The translations under genes were made by a program, and so were the position numbers. Under the pieces are notes generated by a model, which was not told the origin of the DNA, did not search any database, and was given only the letters and a program-made list of their open reading frames with translations. Shown in pieces: positions 61,164 to 64,000 of a DNA stretch of 64,000 bases; position 1 is the stretch's first letter, and the number at the start of each line of letters is the position of its first letter. This DNA is from Seohaeicola sp024304985 (GTDB lineage Bacteria > Pseudomonadota > Alphaproteobacteria > Rhodobacterales > Rhodobacteraceae): assembly GCF_028802875.1 (NCBI RefSeq), contig NZ_JARAMP010000001.1:124001-188000 (forward strand), read 5' to 3'.

Positions 61164-62213
61164 TCAGGCCAGCGTCCAGAGGTGGAAGAGGATGCCGGAC
61201 AGGAACGCGCCGGTCAGGGATAGCGCGAGGTAGAGCGCGAAGACCGGCGGGCGGACCAGCGCCCAGACGGCGATGGCGGCGGGCAGCGATGTGACGCCGC
61301 CGGCCACGAGGAAGGCCAGACCCGCGCCGGGGGCCATGCCCTGGGCGACCAGACCACCGACCAGAGGCAAGGCGGCGTAGCCGTTGAGGTAGGCGGGCAC
61401 ACCCACAAGCGTACCGATGGCGATGGGGGCGATACCCGTCCCGCCCAGCACGGAGGTGACGGTTTCCGCGGGGATGAAGGCCAGCATCAGGCTTTCCAGC
61501 AGGAAGGCCAGCAGCAGCCATTTGGTCAGGAACAGGGTCACATTCAGCGCCTCGCGCCCGAATTTGCCGCGCCGCGCCGGATCATCCCAGAAGCGCCAGA
61601 CGACGGGCTTGGGGGCGCGGACGCGCGCGCCGCCGCAGCCGCCGTTGCCGATGCCGTCGCGCAAGGGCGTGACGAGGCCGCTTGCGCTGGTGATCCAATG
61701 CACCACGGCGCCGCCCATCAGGCCCAAGCCGATGGCCGCCAATGTCTTGGCCAGTGCGAATTCAACGCCCAGCACGCCAGCGGTCAGCACGAACATCGAG
61801 GGGTCCATGACCGGCGAGGCCAGCCAGAAGGCCATGACCGCCGAGAGGGGCACGCCCATGGCCAGAAGTGCGGCGATCAACGGGATCACACCACAGGAGC
61901 AGAAGGGCGAGACGGCCCCGGCCAGTGCGGCCATGACGATCATCAGCGCGGGCGCGCCGGTGAAGGCCCGCGCGATCAGGTTGTCGGCCCCGGTCGCGCC
62001 CGCCCATGCGGCGATGCCGATGGACAGAAGCAGGAAAGGCGCGGTTTTCAGAAGGGCCGCCGCCGCGAACTGCGCTGATTCCCGCGCCTGCGCTGCATCC
62101 GTCACGGCCAGCACGGCAAGGATCAGGATTGATGCCAGCCAGACCCGGTGCCTGGTCCAGACCACACGCGCCAGAGCTGCCGGGTGGCGGGGGTCGAGGG
62201 TTACGTCAGTCAT
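61164..62213 (-). CDS. Permease, DUF318/YraQ (ArsP-like) family
   Basis: This 349-aa protein has about 8-10 hydrophobic helices and the family's SPFCSCGVIPLIAALL motif with the paired cysteines; a second half repeat has GVPAYLNGYAALPLVGGLV. Members include ArsP, which exports trivalent organoarsenicals, but many have unknown cargo. ATG 62213 has AGGG upstream. It is 41 bp downstream of an ArsR-type regulator, which suggests metal or metalloid efflux. Confidence 0.86.
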   Translation of the reverse strand: MTDVTLDPRHPAALARVVWTRHRVWLASILILAVLAVTDAAQARESAQFAAAALLKTAPFLLLSIGIAAWAGATGADNLIARAFTGAPALMIVMAALAGAVSPFCSCGVIPLIAALLAMGVPLSAVMAFWLASPVMDPSMFVLTAGVLGVEFALAKTLAAIGLGLMGGAVVHWITSASGLVTPLRDGIGNGGCGGARVRAPKPVVWRFWDDPARRGKFGREALNVTLFLTKWLLLAFLLESLMLAFIPAETVTSVLGGTGIAPIAIGTLVGVPAYLNGYAALPLVGGLVAQGMAPGAGLAFLVAGGVTSLPAAIAVWALVRPPVFALYLALSLTGAFLSGILFHLWTLA

Positions 62214-62227
62214 GTCTAAATCCCTAA

Positions 62228-62242
62228 TTTTATGGTTATATA
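62228..62242 (+). promoter_or_regulatory. ArsR-like site in the arsR-permease gap
   Basis: TTTTATGGTTATATA resembles TTTTATAGTTTTTTA found on the minus strand at the arsR promoter (62580-62594), matching TTTTATrGTTwTwTA. It may be a second operator for the permease. Confidence 0.38.
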
Positions 62243-62254
62243 GGGCCGGAAAAA

Positions 62255-62572
62255 TCAGGCCACCTTGCATGTCTTGGACAGGGTCACGCCGCTGCAACAC
62301 TCGGCGGTCAGGAAATCGACGGTCCGGTGCATTACATCGTAATCGACCCGGTTGATCACCGTGCGGCCCTGTTTCTCCTGCGTCACAAGCCCGGCATCCA
62401 CCAGCGTCGAGAGGTGATGCGCCAAGGTCGAGGGCGCGATGTCCAGATGGTCGATCACCTCCCCGATGCTCAAGCCCCCCTGCCCCGCCTTGACCAGAAG
62501 GCGGTAGATCGCGAGGCGCACATCATGACCCAGAGCGGCCAGAGCGCGGGATATGGGGCTTGCGGTTGTCAT
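62255..62572 (-). CDS. ArsR family transcriptional regulator
   Basis: This 105-aa winged-helix repressor has LAALGHDVRLAIYRLLV and the recognition helix APSTLAHHLSTLVDAGLV. A C-terminal cysteine cluster (AECCSGVTLSKTCKVA) could sense a soft metal or arsenite. Translation probably starts at ATG 62572: a strong promoter just upstream places the transcription start almost on the ATG, and no ribosome binding site is present, so the mRNA may be leaderless. The permease gene follows. Confidence 0.9.
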   Translation of the reverse strand: MTTASPISRALAALGHDVRLAIYRLLVKAGQGGLSIGEVIDHLDIAPSTLAHHLSTLVDAGLVTQEKQGRTVINRVDYDVMHRTVDFLTAECCSGVTLSKTCKVA

Positions 62573-62578
62573 GAGAAG

Positions 62579-62607
62579 ATAAAAAACTATAAAACTGGTT
62601 TTGTCAA
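62579..62607 (-). promoter_or_regulatory. Strong promoter of arsR with overlapping operator
   Basis: On the minus strand, TTGACA (62607-62602), a 17-bp spacer and TTTTAT (62584-62579) form a near-consensus promoter. The predicted start is about 62572, the A of the arsR ATG. An AT-rich motif at 62580-62594 overlaps the -10 and may be the ArsR operator. Confidence 0.65.
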
Positions 62608-62658
62608 TATTTTTTGCTGACATGGAGTGTTGGTCGGCCATGCGGGGCTCCAAGAAAA

Positions 62659-63486
62659 TTAATAGTCATACCAAACTTCATATTCTCGAGAGGTAGCCGC
62701 TGAACGCGCACCCTTTCCTAGGTTGCATCCTGAGCAAGTCAATTGGAGGTTCGTTATGCAGTTCATTCCTCCAAGTGCTAATGGAAGGATATGGTCGTAA
62801 TGGATCTGTGACTGCTGACTGAACAGTTTGGTGAGGTTAGTCTGACAGAGTACGCATCGACCCTTGTCCCTATGAAACACGGCACTCTTTGCCCATGTTG
62901 GGATTGGCGCCCTTAACAGATAACCAGCTTTGTTGAATGCGTATGGTACGAACGTCGGAGCAGCGTTCAGGACGTAGTCGCTTACCATATGCCCAAAAGC
63001 CGACATAGTCCCGCGATTCGAGAACAAAACGTGAAAGACCTGCTTTGATACTGTATCACATACTTCAGCGACTAGGTCTTCTTGCTGGAGAGCGTCCAGA
63101 TACTCGTAACCGTCGTACTGGTCAAAGTCAGAAGGGTTAACTGATGAGTAGCTGATGCTGTTTGATCGGAGCAGGTAATCTATCCAGTATTTGCCTGGAC
63201 TGCCTCCGGATCTCTCGACGTCATCAAAAATCACGCTTGAAATGAGTGACTCTACAAACACATGAAAACTGGTCCATTTTGGATACTTTTGGACAAGAAG
63301 AGATGATGACATATCACCGAATATGTCTTCAACATTCCGCACATATGCACCAGGGTCCCGCGTGACGCCGTCAACCATCTGGCAGATGTAGTAGAGATCG
63401 GTGGTAGACACTAACTGGAGCTGTGAAACCAAGAAATTAACACCCCCGCCTCGAGCTATAACTGGCAAATAACAGAACACAGACAT
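62659..63486 (-). CDS. HNH endonuclease domain protein of unknown role
   Basis: This protein of about 275 aa ends with an HNH nuclease-type domain: CVLC, then IHYDHILPLALGG with the catalytic histidine region, NLQLTCSGCNLGKG with the second cysteine pair and asparagine. The N-terminal about 190 residues are acidic and aromatic with no family I recognise. Base composition is clearly more AT-rich than the neighbours, which suggests transfer. The ATG at 63486 is the most plausible start; the frame extends to 63645 through a duplicated gene end and hairpin repeats, which is probably not coding. It could be a restriction or phage-defence nuclease. Confidence 0.72.
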   Translation of the reverse strand: MSVFCYLPVIARGGGVNFLVSQLQLVSTTDLYYICQMVDGVTRDPGAYVRNVEDIFGDMSSSLLVQKYPKWTSFHVFVESLISSVIFDDVERSGGSPGKYWIDYLLRSNSISYSSVNPSDFDQYDGYEYLDALQQEDLVAEVCDTVSKQVFHVLFSNRGTMSAFGHMVSDYVLNAAPTFVPYAFNKAGYLLRAPIPTWAKSAVFHRDKGRCVLCQTNLTKLFSQQSQIHYDHILPLALGGMNCITNLQLTCSGCNLGKGARSAATSREYEVWYDY

Positions 63487-63540
63487 TTGCAAACCAAAAG
63501 TTGCAAACTGGAGTTTGTTGGTGCCCTCGCTATCACCAGT

Positions 63541-63575
63541 TAAACCCTCTGCGCTTCCTCCAATTCGCGGGTCAG
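63541..63575 (-). pseudogene. Remnant 3' end of a second RND efflux gene
   Basis: On the minus strand this encodes LTRELEEAQRV followed by TAA, identical in protein to the last 11 residues of the RND gene ending at 63701. The two stretches differ at third or other silent positions (CTG/CTC, GAG/GAA, GAA/GAG, AGG/CGG, GTT/GTG) and use different stop codons. It is cut off directly at the hairpin element. Confidence 0.7.
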
Positions 63576-63579
63576 CGGG

Positions 63580-63695
63580 CGTAGGGTGCGTGCTTGCACG
63601 CACCATTGCCCTCGGTATCAATTCACGGTGCGTGAAAGCACGCACCGTTTATTTGCGGCGGAGGGGGAATGGTGCGTGCAAGCACGCACCCTACG
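63580..63695. mobile_element. 116-bp inverted-repeat element with three hairpins (REP/MITE-like)
   Basis: A perfect 28-bp inverted repeat (63580-63607 and 63668-63695) flanks a core. Each arm is itself a hairpin built on GGTGCGTGC and GCACGCACC, and the centre holds a third hairpin, ACGGTGCGTG-AAAG-CACGCACCGT (63625-63648). No coding capacity is seen. It sits between the live RND gene end and its duplicated remnant. Confidence 0.7.
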
Positions 63696-63700
63696 GCGGA

Positions 63701-64000
63701 TCACACCCGCTGCGCCTCTTCCAATTCGCGGGTGAGGCGGCGTTCTTCCTCGGCCTTGGGGGCGCTGAACCGTGCCAGCAGAAGATAGGCCACGGGGGTG
63801 AGGTAGAGGGTGGAGAGCGTGGCCAGACCCAAGCCGCCGACGATGACCCAGCCCAGCGCTTCGCGTGCTTCGGCCCCTGCGCCGGAGGACAGGATCAGCG
63901 GCACCCCGCCCAGCACGGTAGAGGTCATGGTCATCATCACGGGGCGCAGGCGGATGGTCGAGGCGTCGAAGATGGCCTGTTTCACATCCGCGCCCTTGTC
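63701..64000 (-). CDS. RND efflux transporter (HAE1/AcrB family), C-terminal part
   Basis: The last 100 residues of an inner-membrane multidrug exporter are visible; the gene continues beyond the window. The segment AIFDASTIRLRPVMMTMTST followed by LGGVPLILSSGAGAEAREALGWVIVGGLGLATLSTLYLTPVAYLLL corresponds to the final transmembrane helices of AcrB-like pumps. The last residues are RRLTRELEEAQRV. A remnant of a second such gene end lies 130 bp downstream. Confidence 0.9.
   Translation of the reverse strand, partial: DKGADVKQAIFDASTIRLRPVMMTMTSTVLGGVPLILSSGAGAEAREALGWVIVGGLGLATLSTLYLTPVAYLLLARFSAPKAEEERRLTRELEEAQRV

Noticed and set aside
63487..63645. An N-terminal extension of the HNH protein starting at 63645
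   Set aside because: It would translate through the hairpin element and the duplicated RND gene end, which already has another coding explanation.
63580..63695. A CRISPR array in the repeated GGTGCGTG hairpins
   Set aside because: There are only three units in inverted rather than direct arrangement, with unequal short spacers and no cas genes.

Overview
The window is GC-rich chromosomal DNA of an alphaproteobacterium, most likely a Roseobacter-group member of the Rhodobacterales. The main pointers are the block hemN - fnrL - uspA - ccoNOQP - ccoGHIS in the order known from Rhodobacter, a TrcR (DUF1013) cell-cycle regulator, an HvrA-type H-NS protein, COQ9, and a short intergenic repeat family (GGGATATTT plus AAGAAGAA) that I associate with this order. 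I see no tRNA, rRNA, CRISPR array, insertion sequence or prophage. The assignment rests on gene content only.

Region 1 (1-6843) is a catabolic island. A cytochrome P450, a thiolase, an AMP-dependent acyl-CoA ligase and an enoyl-CoA hydratase form a tight operon; the last three are joined by ATGA overlaps. A MECR-like enoyl reductase runs convergently and a TetR regulator is divergent from the reductase. The same palindromic site occurs upstream of the P450 operon and in the reductase/tetR gap, so one TetR probably controls both ends. Region 2 (6844-17650) holds a deacetylase-family enzyme, a glutathione peroxidase, a D-2-hydroxyacid dehydrogenase, haem genes hemC, hemE and hemF, a cytochrome c peroxidase behind an FNR box, an SDR protein without its catalytic lysine, an RsmC-like methyltransferase, clpS and a HAD phosphatase.

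Region 3 (17651-31024) is the microaerobic respiration block: a PBP5-type carboxypeptidase with a SPOR domain, then ccoS, ccoI, ccoH, ccoG, ccoP, ccoQ, ccoO, ccoN, uspA, fnrL and hemN. With the ccp site there are five good FNR boxes, so FnrL probably coordinates terminal oxidase synthesis, its maturation, anaerobic haem synthesis and peroxide removal. Region 4 (31036-43250) has the yejABEF peptide transporter, a membrane-anchored cytochrome c, pheA, a hydroxyacid dehydrogenase, an SRPBCC protein, nudC and a cpdB-like nucleotidase.

Region 5 (43320-48925) contains the SRP RNA with a clear promoter, rsgA, a phosphatase, a zinc peptidase, and dnaX-ybaB-recR. Region 6 (49025-61121) contains ornithine decarboxylase behind a structured leader, an amino-acid oxidase, trcR, an RNase T2, an hvrA-like gene behind an AT-rich stretch, two quinone oxidoreductases, coq9, rpsU, a flavodoxin/GMC oxidoreductase pair, and an Lrp regulator divergent from alanine dehydrogenase. 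Region 7 (61164-64000) has an ArsR/permease pair, an AT-richer HNH protein gene of probable foreign origin, a 116-bp hairpin-rich inverted-repeat element, and the 3' end of an RND efflux gene. A second, only synonymously diverged copy of that RND gene end lies between the repeat element and the HNH gene and marks a past recombination.
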